From JBMOLK01 sp049325575 (lineage in GTDB: Bacteria; Bacillota; Clostridia; Acetivibrionales; Acetivibrionaceae), in the NCBI GenBank assembly GCA_049325575.1, contig JBMOLK010000053.1:1-19877 (forward strand): 19,877 nucleotides of DNA. Reading direction: 5' to 3'. Both the position numbers and the translations under genes were made by a program. The notes below the pieces were generated by a model. It did no database searches and was not told where the DNA came from. It saw only the letters and a program-made list of their open reading frames with translations. Positions 1 through 7,518 of this stretch are shown here, in pieces. Positions within the stretch are counted from its first letter, which is position 1; each line of letters opens with the position of its first letter.

Positions 1-596
1 TAAAGAGGAAGCCCTTTTACAAATTTCTCTGTCATTACATGTGCTATGGCAGATGCTGAGGCCAGACTTCCTGGCAATGCAGGTTTGGGCATAGGAGCCG
101 TCTTGATGGTTGTGGTTATATCATTTTTATCACAATCGCGACAAGCATATACAAATTGGATATGCTCAACAACACTTACTTGAGGAGGCACTATTTTTAG
201 CTCTTTTCTCACTTCCTTGCTCATGACATGAAGCTTGCAACCGCAATCACATATCTGCTCTTCATCAGATAGGATGTATTCCATGGTTTCTACAGGAAGG
301 TCTTTCAACATTTCTTCCCTATGACCTTTTCTTTTTCTGCGCTTGTAGTTGATCTCTTCAATAGTTGGTTCCTGAACATCAGGCTTAAATTCTGATTCTG
401 CCTCATTAAAAAGTAAAAGCTGTTCAGGCATCTCCATCTTTTCACTGGAACGCCCAAATAGCTTGTGTTGATGTAAACGAAACTGTTCTTCAAACCATTT
501 GACCTTTAGTTCAAGCTCAGCTTTTTCTTGTTTCAACATTTCGTTTTCTTCTTGAAGTTTTTCTATTGTAACTGTTGATTTCACTGTGTTTTCCAT
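1..596 (-). CDS. tnpC: IS66-family transposase (TnpC/ORF3), N-terminal 198 residues, runs off window
   Basis: I translated this by hand from the ATG at 596; the frame stays open to the window edge and an in-frame TGA lies 12 bases upstream of the ATG. Residues about 10-45 form a Glu/Lys-rich leucine-zipper-like helix, followed by HKLFGRSSEK (residues 44-53), the usual IS66 motif before the zinc-finger domain. The zf-IS66 domain has C116-D-C118-G-C120 and a second pair C152-R-D-C155. The start of the transposase core follows (PKPALPGSLAS, residues 170-180). The DDE catalytic domain lies outside the window, so intactness cannot be judged. The gene is separated from tnpB by about 70 AT-rich bases. 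It is the catalytic subunit of the element. Confidence 0.93.
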   Translation of the reverse strand, partial: MENTVKSTVTIEKLQEENEMLKQEKAELELKVKWFEEQFRLHQHKLFGRSSEKMEMPEQLLLFNEAESEFKPDVQEPTIEEINYKRRKRKGHREEMLKDLPVETMEYILSDEEQICDCGCKLHVMSKEVRKELKIVPPQVSVVEHIQFVYACRDCDKNDITTTIKTAPMPKPALPGSLASASAIAHVMTEKFVKGLPL

Positions 597-665
597 GGGC
601 TTATTATATCATTTATGTGCTATTCTTACCATAGAAAACAAAAATATTTTTTGTCTTAAATGTAC

Positions 666-1022
666 TTATATTACTGTATTTGCAGTCACTTTTCCATGTG
701 CATGTTTCTGTTCAAGCTCCAATCCGTCAAGCAACCAATTCAATTCCCGTTGACCTATGTTTATTGGGCCTGAATTGTTCTCTTCTGGCCAATGGAACCT
801 ACCCTTTTCAAGTCTCTTATAATATAACCAAAATCCATTGTGCTCCCACTGTAATATTTTAAGCTTGTTTCGACTTCTATTACAAAACACGAACAGGCTT
901 GTTGAAAAAGGGTCTAATGAAAAACTCATCTGAACTATGGCTGCTAAGCCATCTATTGCTTTCCTCATATCTGTACTTCCTGTAGCAAGGTACACTTGAA
1001 CTGAAGATCCTCTGTTTAACAT
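666..1022 (-). CDS. tnpB: IS66 family accessory protein TnpB
   Basis: The 118-residue product is full length for IS66 Orf2/TnpB. It has the family hallmarks: VYLATGSTDMRKAIDGLAAIV near the N-terminus (residues about 10-30), then SLFVFCNRSRNKLKILQWEHNGFWLYYKRLEKGRF and a final W-L-L-D-G-L-E segment. The ATG is embedded in the end of tnpA (CTATGTTAA), giving a 7-bp overlap typical of translational coupling in IS66 elements. TnpB is required for transposition in this family, but its biochemical role is not well defined. No frameshift is seen. Confidence 0.95.
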   Translation of the reverse strand: MLNRGSSVQVYLATGSTDMRKAIDGLAAIVQMSFSLDPFSTSLFVFCNRSRNKLKILQWEHNGFWLYYKRLEKGRFHWPEENNSGPINIGQRELNWLLDGLELEQKHAHGKVTANTVI

Positions 1023-1336
1023 AGTGAATTAAGAACCCTTAATACTTTTAATAGATGATCAGAATCAACCCCAGGATTTATTTCAATAGCTGCATTACCA
1101 ATCTTTATGTTTATTACTGATACTTCCGGTTTTTTTAATGTTTTCTCGAGTTTCACTGATAGCCAATTGGTTGTAGTGTTTTGCACATCATCAGCGCTCT
1201 TTAACTTACAATACCAGTAATTAAAAGTTCTTAAGTTTATGTTCCTTTCTTTACACCAAGCAGCTTGACTTTGGCAACTTGCCTTGTATTCTTCAACTCT
1301 ATCAATCCACTGTTGTCTTTGTCCTTCTTTTGTCAT
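1016..1336 (-). CDS. tnpA: IS66 family accessory protein TnpA (helix-turn-helix)
   Basis: The product is 106 residues. The N-terminal half (W-I-D-R-V-E-E-Y-K-A-S-C-Q-S-Q-A-A-W-C-K-E-R-N-I, then L-R-T-F-N-Y-W-Y) is the HTH-like region shared by IS66 TnpA proteins and IS3-type OrfA proteins. The C-terminal half carries the I-x-I-G-N-A-A-I-E-I-N-P-G segment followed by a leucine-rich end (HLLKVLRVLNSL). The start is fixed by a strong GGAGGTG ribosome binding site (plus positions 1345-1351), 8 bases upstream of the ATG. The start codon lies inside an inverted repeat (see 1333-1376). It is the first gene of the element's operon. Confidence 0.92.
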   Translation of the reverse strand: MTKEGQRQQWIDRVEEYKASCQSQAAWCKERNINLRTFNYWYCKLKSADDVQNTTTNWLSVKLEKTLKKPEVSVINIKIGNAAIEINPGVDSDHLLKVLRVLNSLC

Positions 1337-1376
1337 GAGATAAGCACCTCCTTTTTTTGAAGTAATTATCTCATGA
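1333..1376 (-). promoter_or_regulatory. Inverted repeat able to sequester the tnpA start codon in read-through mRNA
   Basis: On the minus strand, TCATGAGATAA (1376-1366) is the exact reverse complement of TTATCTCATGA (1343-1333), an 11-bp perfect stem with a 22-base loop. The second arm contains the tnpA ATG and the loop holds the GGAGGTG ribosome binding site. The first arm overlaps the -10 box and extends only to about the predicted +1. Transcripts from the internal promoter should therefore lack most of it, while transcripts entering from the lipoprotein operon contain both arms. Confidence 0.6.
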
Positions 1377-1401
1377 TAAGTAACTGGTTACTATGTGTAA
1401 A
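1373..1401 (-). promoter_or_regulatory. Likely sigma-A promoter of the IS66 tnp operon
   Basis: Reading the minus strand, TTTACA (1401-1396) and TATCAT (1378-1373) are separated by exactly 17 bases. Transcription would start near 1366, about 30 bases before the tnpA start codon. The spacer contains a dyad, AGTAAC-TG-GTTACT (1379-1392), a possible binding site for an element-encoded or host protein. The promoter lies entirely inside the IS, between the terminal repeat and tnpA. Confidence 0.6.
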
Positions 1402-1416
1402 GTATTTGACGCTTAC
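1391..1416 (-). repeat. Terminal inverted repeat (right end) of the IS66 element
   Basis: The inward sequence from 1416 begins GTAAGCGTCAAATACTTTAC, with the GTAAGCG tip characteristic of IS66 ends. It doubles as coding sequence: the last seven sense codons (K-R-Q-I-L-Y-T) and stop of the lipoprotein frame are read from it. The matching left repeat is outside the window. Confidence 0.7.
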
Positions 1417-2455
1417 TATATTCGGGGTTAAAGGATGCAACACCAAGATATGAGCCGCCTTCATCTTCACTTTCTACCAGAAAGGCAATCTTTGAGAAAT
1501 CACCTGATACAGCTTCACTTACAAGCTGGTTCTTACCGTCTATGCCATTGTCACCTTCATATGAAGGTTCGATTTTTAGGTCATCCAAGACATGAAATTT
1601 CTTAAAGCTTCCTTTTACTCTTTTTTCTTTGTCAAGGTCAGCTGCTACAAAGTATAGTTTTCTATCTGTACTTACGTATTCAAAGAAACAGATTTTAGTC
1701 ATATCGTAAGATACAGACGGACTGTATATAACGTCTTGAGGGTTTTTGACCCGGTAGATTTCATTACTATTTATATTAATGTTGTCATTTTCAGGAGGGA
1801 AAATATGGGGAGTAATCCTGTATAGAAACGACTTTCCATCAGGAAGCACCTGGCAGACTGTACCTGCGCAGCTATTAATTTCTGTTCTTGTAGAGACATC
1901 ATAGATTACATATCCTTGGACATTCGGATTCACATGGCCTTGAACCAAAATAGTATCATTATCTATCCATTTACAATAGGATAACTGAACAGTCAAAGGA
2001 CTCTCAAGTTTTATATCATTAACTATGCCTGTTTTAAGGTCTAGTATTCCTATGGAAGTATCAGTATAAGAGATATACTCAAATAACGCCTTTTGTTTAT
2101 CGGGAGATAACCCGTAAATACGCTTGTTTATTGACTTGTCTCCCACAATGCTTATTTTACCGCTGGATTCATCATATATGTATACATTGTCCTCATATTC
2201 AAAAACAGCTCCTGATTTTTGAACTGCTTCTGGTAAAGGTGAATTTGCAGGTGTTTTTACTGGAGAAGGTTCTGTAGTGTTTGGCTCTTTTGAAGGAGTG
2301 GGAAGCTGTGTTTCTTCCAGTGCCTTACTAAGAGGAGAAGAAGTTATATGCACCGGAGTTTGAGTGCTTCCGGTAATCTCACTTTTTTCAGTCCTTGAAC
2401 ATGACGTAAACAACATGGACAATAAGAAAATTAATAGTATTGATTTTGTTTTCAT
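1391..2455 (-). CDS. Secreted lipoprotein with beta-propeller-like repeats, C-terminus replaced by IS66 sequence
   Basis: The 354-residue product begins with a lipoprotein signal: MKTK, a hydrophobic core and the lipobox LFTSC (Cys19). A Ser/Thr/Pro-rich linker runs to about residue 80. After it come repeats of the kind seen in TolB/WD40-like propellers: VYIYDESSGKI, SIGILDLKTGI, GYVIYDVSTRT and KLYFVAADLD, each followed by a turn. This suggests an extracytoplasmic binding domain. The ribosome binding site GGGGTGGA lies just before the ATG. The frame enters the IS66 terminal repeat within codon Ser347, and the final residues KRQILYT are IS-encoded, so the natural C-terminus is lost or moved. 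It is the last gene of the ABC/two-component operon, 27 bases after the regulator, and may be a ligand-binding partner of the transporter. I do not recognise a named family. Confidence 0.8.
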   Translation of the reverse strand: MKTKSILLIFLLSMLFTSCSRTEKSEITGSTQTPVHITSSPLSKALEETQLPTPSKEPNTTEPSPVKTPANSPLPEAVQKSGAVFEYEDNVYIYDESSGKISIVGDKSINKRIYGLSPDKQKALFEYISYTDTSIGILDLKTGIVNDIKLESPLTVQLSYCKWIDNDTILVQGHVNPNVQGYVIYDVSTRTEINSCAGTVCQVLPDGKSFLYRITPHIFPPENDNININSNEIYRVKNPQDVIYSPSVSYDMTKICFFEYVSTDRKLYFVAADLDKEKRVKGSFKKFHVLDDLKIEPSYEGDNGIDGKNQLVSEAVSGDFSKIAFLVESEDEGGSYLGVASFNPEYSKRQILYT

Positions 2456-2482
2456 AATCCACCCCGATTATAAGATTATATA

Positions 2483-3112
2483 CTATTCCAGGTTTCGTAT
2501 AAAGAATATGGCAAGTTGGGTTCTATCCCTTAAGTCAAGCTTTACCAGAATATTGGATACATAATTTCTGACAGTTCCCTCGCTCATATATAATTTTTCT
2601 GCTATTTCCTTGTTGGAAAGGCCAAGGCTTATAAGCTTTAAAATATCATATTCTTTTTGAGTTATATTAAGCTCATCCAAAGACTGCTTCTTTTCCTCTT
2701 CTTCCACCATTTCGGAAATAAGTCCTGCTACTTCCTTTTCAAATACTACATTTCCTCCATACACAGCCCTGATACTTTCTATAATACTTTCAGAGGGCTT
2801 GCTTTTTAAGATGTATCCTTCAGCACCGCATTTAACTGCACTTCTTATGTATTCCGCATCCTTAAAGGTGGTAAGCATTAATACTTTTATATCCTTATAT
2901 TGCTGCTTGATCTGCTTTGTTGCCTGAACGCCGTCCATGACAGGCATTCTTATATCCATCAGAACTATATCGGGCTGCGCTTTTTCACACATTTTTACGG
3001 CATCATAACCATTAGCCACTGCTCCAACTACTTCAATGTCTTCTTCAAACTCTAAAAGTATTTTAAGGCCATCTCTTATTAGAGCGTCATCATCCACAAT
3101 AAGAACTTTCAA
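2483..3112 (-). CDS. NarL/LuxR-family response regulator
   Basis: The 209-residue product has a receiver domain (1-120) with the acidic pocket D7-D8-D9, the phosphoacceptor D53 in IVLMDIRMP, switch residue T81 and conserved K102 in GYILKS. A LuxR-type helix-turn-helix follows (about 145-209: ITQKEYDILKLISLGLSNKEIAEKLYMSEGTVRNYVSNILVKL). The start codon is TTG at 3112; the AGAGGG ribosome binding site 7 bases upstream supports it, and no ATG lies nearby. The gene follows the histidine kinase after 20 bases, so it is its cognate regulator. The receiver and DNA-binding layout matches LiaR, DesR and YvfU. It probably controls the transporter operon, and two dyads upstream of that operon are candidate sites. 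Confidence 0.93.
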   Translation of the reverse strand: MKVLIVDDDALIRDGLKILLEFEEDIEVVGAVANGYDAVKMCEKAQPDIVLMDIRMPVMDGVQATKQIKQQYKDIKVLMLTTFKDAEYIRSAVKCGAEGYILKSKPSESIIESIRAVYGGNVVFEKEVAGLISEMVEEEEKKQSLDELNITQKEYDILKLISLGLSNKEIAEKLYMSEGTVRNYVSNILVKLDLRDRTQLAIFFIRNLE

Positions 3113-3132
3113 AGATATCCCTCTCTTTCACA

Positions 3133-4203
3133 TCAATTGCCTGTTGAGTTTGGTATATTACAAACTATCAGAAATCCGTCGTTTCCATCTATAGATATTG
3201 TCCCACCGGCATTACGCATTCTTTCCCTCATTCCTGAAAGGCCTAGATTTTCCTTTATATTCTTGCAGCCTTTTCCATTATCCTTGTAATAAAGCCGTGT
3301 AAAAATCTCATTTTGCTCAATTCTAATTTTTACTTTGGAGGCGCTGGAATACTTTGCTGTATTGGTTAGGGCTTCCTTTATGTTAGCTTCCAACAGTTCA
3401 AGGTTTGAGGCTGAAAGGCTGTTAAAGTTGCCAAGATGTTCAAATTCTACATCGCAGTATTCAAAATTCTTAATAATGTTCTCGATATGCTCTATCCCCA
3501 TTTTTTGTTCTGTTTTTATGTTGTAAACGGTCTTTCTGGTCATCTCCAGAGCTTCACTTAGTTTTTCAACACATAATTTCATTATACCCTTAGTTCTATC
3601 TTTGTCTTTATCCAATAATTTAACAGCAGCCTGCATTTGAAAAAGTATTCCCGCAATGCTGTGCCCAATATTATCGTGAATCTCCCGGGCAATTCGGTTC
3701 CTTTCCTTGATTTCGGTAATACGCTCAATTTCCTTTCTGGAGTTTATGAGCTGACTTTTTGTTTGTTCCAGCTGATATCTAAGGCTTCTTTCCTTATCAA
3801 GGACTGACAGGAATTCTTTTTCTTTTTCATCCTTTATTCCTGTAATGTAGCCTGTTAAAGCTCCAAGCATTATGGGAAGAAATAAACTAAAACCTGCTGT
3901 AGCAGTACTTAAATACAATATCACTAAAATACTTGTTACAAATATATAATAATTCTTTTTATACGAAGAATCCAATAAAGTTATTCCAGCAAGAAGCAGC
4001 ATATTATCATAAGTTGCTGTAAATGCTATTGCTCCTGCCAGAAACAGCAAAGAAAGAAGAATACTGTCATAATACTTTTCTTTAATAATAAAAAGGCATA
4101 GGGCACCTAGAACAGATGCTATGCCGGCTATGCCAATGTTTGGTTTTTGAATTAGGTCAATTATCAACCATATGAAAATTAATGCGCCGTACGCATATTT
4201 CAT
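3133..4203 (-). CDS. Membrane sensor histidine kinase, HisKA_3 (DesK/LiaS-like) type
   Basis: The 356-residue product starts with several hydrophobic segments (residues about 3-120, roughly five membrane helices) joined by very short loops. This suggests sensing within the membrane rather than by an outside domain. A coiled-coil linker (about 127-165) leads to the HisKA_3 dimerisation/phosphotransfer motif ERNRIAREIHDNIGH, with phosphoacceptor His176. The HATPase_c domain has the N box EALTNTAKYS and the G box D-N-G-K-G-C followed by LGLSGMRERM. The ATG at 4203 has a GGTGAGAGA ribosome binding site. The gene lies 51 bases after the permease and 20 before the response regulator. Similar kinase-regulator pairs sit beside ABC-2 transporters in Bacillus (for example the yvf cluster). 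The signal is unknown. Confidence 0.92.
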   Translation of the reverse strand: MKYAYGALIFIWLIIDLIQKPNIGIAGIASVLGALCLFIIKEKYYDSILLSLLFLAGAIAFTATYDNMLLLAGITLLDSSYKKNYYIFVTSILVILYLSTATAGFSLFLPIMLGALTGYITGIKDEKEKEFLSVLDKERSLRYQLEQTKSQLINSRKEIERITEIKERNRIAREIHDNIGHSIAGILFQMQAAVKLLDKDKDRTKGIMKLCVEKLSEALEMTRKTVYNIKTEQKMGIEHIENIIKNFEYCDVEFEHLGNFNSLSASNLELLEANIKEALTNTAKYSSASKVKIRIEQNEIFTRLYYKDNGKGCKNIKENLGLSGMRERMRNAGGTISIDGNDGFLIVCNIPNSTGN

Positions 4204-4254
4204 TCTCTCACCGCACCATAATAATTATATAATTCTACTTTATAGCAAAGAAAA

Positions 4255-5352
4255 CTATTTTGCAACATCCACCTTTTTAAGCAAACCTGCTGCCAGAAAT
4301 ATAGCTGTAAAAAGCAGCAGCATACCTAATTCGGTTGCTATCGCCGAGATATTTTTCCCCTGGGATAGGAGCTTATTGACTCCTTCCATTACCCATGTAG
4401 TAGGAACGAAGGCTGATATTTTCTGCATTGTGTCAGGCATCATTTCCCTTGGCCAGTAGCACCCCCCAAGCATGACTAATGGAGTTGTTATAAGAGCAAC
4501 ACTGGTGTAAGCCTGGATAGGTTTTTTAAACAGTGATATGATAAAAAGGCCGAAAGCGACACAACAAACAGCAAAAACAAAAAACAGCAGGAGCATACTT
4601 ATAAAGTTTGCCGAGAAATTTAGTCCAAAGCCTGCTTTAAGTACTGAAAAGACAACTATAACCTGTATTAGAGCTACTGCTATAAAGGCTGCCATGTTTT
4701 CAAGCAAATATCTCTTTAAACTGACAGGAGCATAAAAGGTTCTGTAAAATATCCCTTTAGCCCTGTCTTCAAGAATAAGCCCTGCTGTTATAATGGACAT
4801 ATAAAGCATGAATTGTATAAGAAAGCCCAGGGCTGTACCTGTCTTGTAGTATTCGCTTTCTTCTTTTGATTCTATCCTTGTTACCAGTTTTCCTTCTGAA
4901 AAGTTTTGGAAGGCTTCCTTAAATTTTTCTTTATTATAGTCTGTACCCGCAGCAAGCATTTTAATATTGTCTATGAAATTATTAATAAGAATGCGCGCAC
5001 TATGGATCTTTGGGTTTTCTGTCATATAAAACTCTTTAAGCTTCGGTTTTTCACCCGCTATAAGTTTTTCTCCAAATCCTTTTTCTATTATAACTGTGTA
5101 GCTGACATTATAGCTTACTGTGCTGTCAAGGATCTGGTCTTCGTTTAATTTGACAATCTTGTATGCGTTATCAAGATTTTCGGTAAGTCTTTTAGAAATT
5201 AAAGAATTGTCTTTATCAACAACACCCACCGATAAGTAGAACGCATCCATCATTGCAAACATACCTATGAATATGAATGGTGCCAGTAATAATACTGAGA
5301 ATTTAACCTTGTTTTTTAATATTCTTTTAATTGATTCTCTAAATATTATCAT
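4255..5352 (-). CDS. ABC-2 type transporter permease (second)
   Basis: The product is 365 residues from the ATG at 5352. An open frame extends back to 5484, but that extension overlaps the preceding gene in another frame; the AAGGAGAG ribosome binding site directly before 5352 decides the shorter start. The protein has one N-terminal membrane helix (about 17-38), a roughly 140-residue extracytoplasmic stretch, then five further helices. These include the conserved ABC-2 region TTPLVMLGGCYWPREMMPDTMQKISAFVPTTW. It overlaps the end of the preceding permease by 14 bases, indicating translational coupling. With the other permease it should form the heterodimeric channel driven by the ATPase at 6480-7409. 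The substrate cannot be read from the sequence. Confidence 0.9.
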   Translation of the reverse strand: MIIFRESIKRILKNKVKFSVLLLAPFIFIGMFAMMDAFYLSVGVVDKDNSLISKRLTENLDNAYKIVKLNEDQILDSTVSYNVSYTVIIEKGFGEKLIAGEKPKLKEFYMTENPKIHSARILINNFIDNIKMLAAGTDYNKEKFKEAFQNFSEGKLVTRIESKEESEYYKTGTALGFLIQFMLYMSIITAGLILEDRAKGIFYRTFYAPVSLKRYLLENMAAFIAVALIQVIVVFSVLKAGFGLNFSANFISMLLLFFVFAVCCVAFGLFIISLFKKPIQAYTSVALITTPLVMLGGCYWPREMMPDTMQKISAFVPTTWVMEGVNKLLSQGKNISAIATELGMLLLFTAIFLAAGLLKKVDVAK

Positions 5353-6463
5353 AGTTTTCTCTCCTTCCAAGTAATCCAGCCAAACTGTAAATAACAAGAC
5401 AGAATATGGCAAGTATAAGAGCAGAGTTGATAACAACATTACTGGGATATCCATAAATAGTTCCGAATAATATCGTTTTTGCATAGTAGTTGGGTGAAAT
5501 AAAGCTTAGTGAAGCTATTGTGCTTGCAGGAGAGATACTTCCCGATACTGCTGAAAAAAAGAACATAATCAGGAATATAATGCCCATTGCAGTTGACATA
5601 TCGGAGGTAAAGCTTCCTATTACAAGGCCCATACCTACAGCAATTGCAGAGAACAAAAGAAGTGTCCCCGAAATAATTAGTACATTGCCGTCCCAGTTTG
5701 CATCAAATACGTATTTTGAAAACAGAACTGTTATTATGGAAGAAACAAATACATATATTACGCTTCCCAATATGCGTCCGGTAGTTATGATTTGTTTTGG
5801 CACCGGCAAGGAATAAAGCCTTATATTAAGGTCTGATTCATATTTCTTTGACTTTATAAAAACTCCGAAGATTGCGCCTGCCAGTAGAATCTGAAGCATT
5901 GTAAGAACAGAGTAGTAATCAATTGCTTTTGGCATGGTTCCTTTAGATTGGTAGGATACTCTTTCAATATTTTCATTCTTATTGATTTGAGTTGGTCTGC
6001 CCTTTACTTCTAGCAGCGCGTTAACAGTATTAAATGAAGAAGTAAAATTTTTAATAATACTCTCAACAAATTCTACATTCTTACTGCCATAAAGGTGTAT
6101 GACCTGTTCTTTTCCCGATGCCATATTGTATGAGACATTTTTTTCAATGTGAATAAGAACTTCAATCTTACCTTCATCAAGAATTTTTTGACCTTCATCC
6201 ATACTGCTGATTTTTTTTAGCTCCAGCAACTTCTTAACTTCCTTTGAGTTTATAAGATTCTCAAATTCACTGCCTATTATACCTTCATCCTCGTTTATAT
6301 ATCCTGTCGGGATTTTTTTTGCATCCCTGGGTAAGAGGAAACCATCCACTGTATTACCCAGAATTAAGATCAACAGTACAGGGAAAAGGGTTAAGCCTAG
6401 AAGTAGTTTTATATCCCTTATATATTTTAATATCTCATAATAAGCCACTGTTAAGACTTTCAT
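5339..6463 (-). CDS. ABC-2 type transporter permease (first)
   Basis: The 374-residue product has the same architecture as its neighbour: a cytoplasmic start, a membrane helix (about 19-38, LLLGLTLFPVLLILILGNTV), an extracytoplasmic domain of about 145 residues, then a cluster of membrane helices from about 187 to 365. The segment MFFFSAVSGSISPASTIASLSFISPNYYAKT corresponds to the conserved ABC-2 C-terminal region. The start follows an AGGAGGAAGG ribosome binding site, 16 bases after the ATPase stop. The final codons overlap the start of the second permease. The two permeases are similar in layout but differ in sequence, as in NatB-like and YhgE-like ABC-2 systems with large outside loops. 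Confidence 0.9.
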   Translation of the reverse strand: MKVLTVAYYEILKYIRDIKLLLGLTLFPVLLILILGNTVDGFLLPRDAKKIPTGYINEDEGIIGSEFENLINSKEVKKLLELKKISSMDEGQKILDEGKIEVLIHIEKNVSYNMASGKEQVIHLYGSKNVEFVESIIKNFTSSFNTVNALLEVKGRPTQINKNENIERVSYQSKGTMPKAIDYYSVLTMLQILLAGAIFGVFIKSKKYESDLNIRLYSLPVPKQIITTGRILGSVIYVFVSSIITVLFSKYVFDANWDGNVLIISGTLLLFSAIAVGMGLVIGSFTSDMSTAMGIIFLIMFFFSAVSGSISPASTIASLSFISPNYYAKTILFGTIYGYPSNVVINSALILAIFCLVIYSLAGLLGRRENYDNI

Positions 6464-6479
6464 TTTACCCGCCTTCCTC

Positions 6480-7409
6480 CTAATCCCTTAATTTTTTACC
6501 CGTAAGGGTTAGAAATACATCTTCAAGAGTTGCTTCTTCCATGTTTATTTTTGTTATCATGCCGCCTTTTTCTGTAACAGCATTGATGACCCTGGAAATG
6601 CTGCTGCTTTTATCCAATATGGCAGTAATTCTGTTTCCGGATAACGTACACTCCTTGATGCCATACAAGCTTTTAACAGCTTCAACGATTGAATAATTAG
6701 GCTCTGATATAGTTATTTCAGCAATCTGTTCCTGCTGAACAAATTCAGCTAATTTTTCTTTTGTGCCCTCGGCAATGAGCCTTCCGTTGTCCATTATTAC
6801 TACTCTTGTGCACAGTGCTTCAACTTCCTCCATATAATGTGAGGTATATATGATACTGGCTCCCATTTCATTTAAGCGTTTTACAGATTCCAGAATATGA
6901 TTTCTGGACTGGGGGTCTATTCCTACTGTAGGCTCATCCATAATGATCAGAACAGGTCTGTGTACAATAGAGCAGGCAATGTTCAGGCGCCTTTTCATAC
7001 CACCGGAATATTTCTTGGGATAATCTTTTCGCCTCTCCCAGAGGTTTGTAAATTCAAGGGCTTCCCTTACTCTTTGTTTCAGATCTTCTCCGTTTAGGCC
7101 GTAAAGCTTTGCAAAATAAGTGACGTTTTCTATTGCAGTCATTTCATCATATAAGGCAAGGTTTTGTGGAACAACCCCTATATTTCTTTTTATTTCAAGG
7201 CTGCTTTTCCTTATGTCTTTACCGAATATCAGAACCTGCCCGGATTGAATTTCTGTTATTCCTATAATAGAATTTATTAACGTGGTTTTGCCGGCACCAT
7301 TAGGTCCCAGAAGGCCGAGTATTTCACCTTTCTTTACTGTAAGATTCATGTTGTCAACCGCTAATTTATCTCCATATCTTTTAACCAGGTCTTTTACCTC
7401 AACAACCAT
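6480..7409 (-). CDS. ABC transporter ATP-binding protein (ABC-2 exporter)
   Basis: The 309-residue ATPase is complete: Walker A GPNGAGKTT (35-43), Q-loop Q82, signature YSGGMKRRL (134-142), Walker B LIIMDEP (154-160) and switch His191 in YTSHYMEEVE. A C-terminal extension of about 90 residues (IAEITISEPNY to VFLTLTGKKLRD) is the domain typical of CcmA/NatA/DrrA-type exporters, ending in the common EDVFLTLTGK motif. The ATG has an AAAGGTGAT ribosome binding site. It is the first gene of an operon that continues through two permeases, a histidine kinase, a response regulator and a lipoprotein. Drug, peptide or ion export under self-encoded two-component control is the likely role. Confidence 0.95.
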   Translation of the reverse strand: MVVEVKDLVKRYGDKLAVDNMNLTVKKGEILGLLGPNGAGKTTLINSIIGITEIQSGQVLIFGKDIRKSSLEIKRNIGVVPQNLALYDEMTAIENVTYFAKLYGLNGEDLKQRVREALEFTNLWERRKDYPKKYSGGMKRRLNIACSIVHRPVLIIMDEPTVGIDPQSRNHILESVKRLNEMGASIIYTSHYMEEVEALCTRVVIMDNGRLIAEGTKEKLAEFVQQEQIAEITISEPNYSIVEAVKSLYGIKECTLSGNRITAILDKSSSISRVINAVTEKGGMITKINMEEATLEDVFLTLTGKKLRD

Positions 7410-7518
7410 TTTATATCACCTTTCCTTTTATAATGTATCGGATGTTATTACCTTATAAATACTTATAAATCTCCTAGACTCTATTTATATTCTACATGGT
7501 ATGAGTAGAAGATTTAAG

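Larger units (their letters stand above)
1..1416 (-). mobile_element. IS66-family insertion sequence, right part (left end outside window)
   Basis: Three consecutive minus-strand genes have the IS66 order tnpA-tnpB-tnpC, with tnpA and tnpB overlapping by 7 bp. The outer end reads GTAAGCGTCAAATACTT inward from 1416, and IS66 elements characteristically end in GTAA/GTAAGCG. The other end lies beyond position 1, so element length, the second inverted repeat and the expected 8-bp target duplication cannot be checked here. If the boundary is right, the 8 bases 1417-1424 (tatattcg on the plus strand) should be repeated at the far end. The element sits in the 3' end of a lipoprotein gene and is transcribed in the same direction as it. 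All three reading frames are open in the visible part, so it may be active. Confidence 0.9.

Noticed and set aside
305..493. 62-residue minus-strand ORF in the IS66 region
   Set aside because: It is a shadow of the large transposase frame, which is open from 596 to the window edge and has clear IS66 motifs.
4255..5484. Longer start for the second permease at 5484
   Set aside because: The extra 44 residues overlap the preceding permease in another frame and have no ribosome binding site; AAGGAGAG sits directly before the ATG at 5352.
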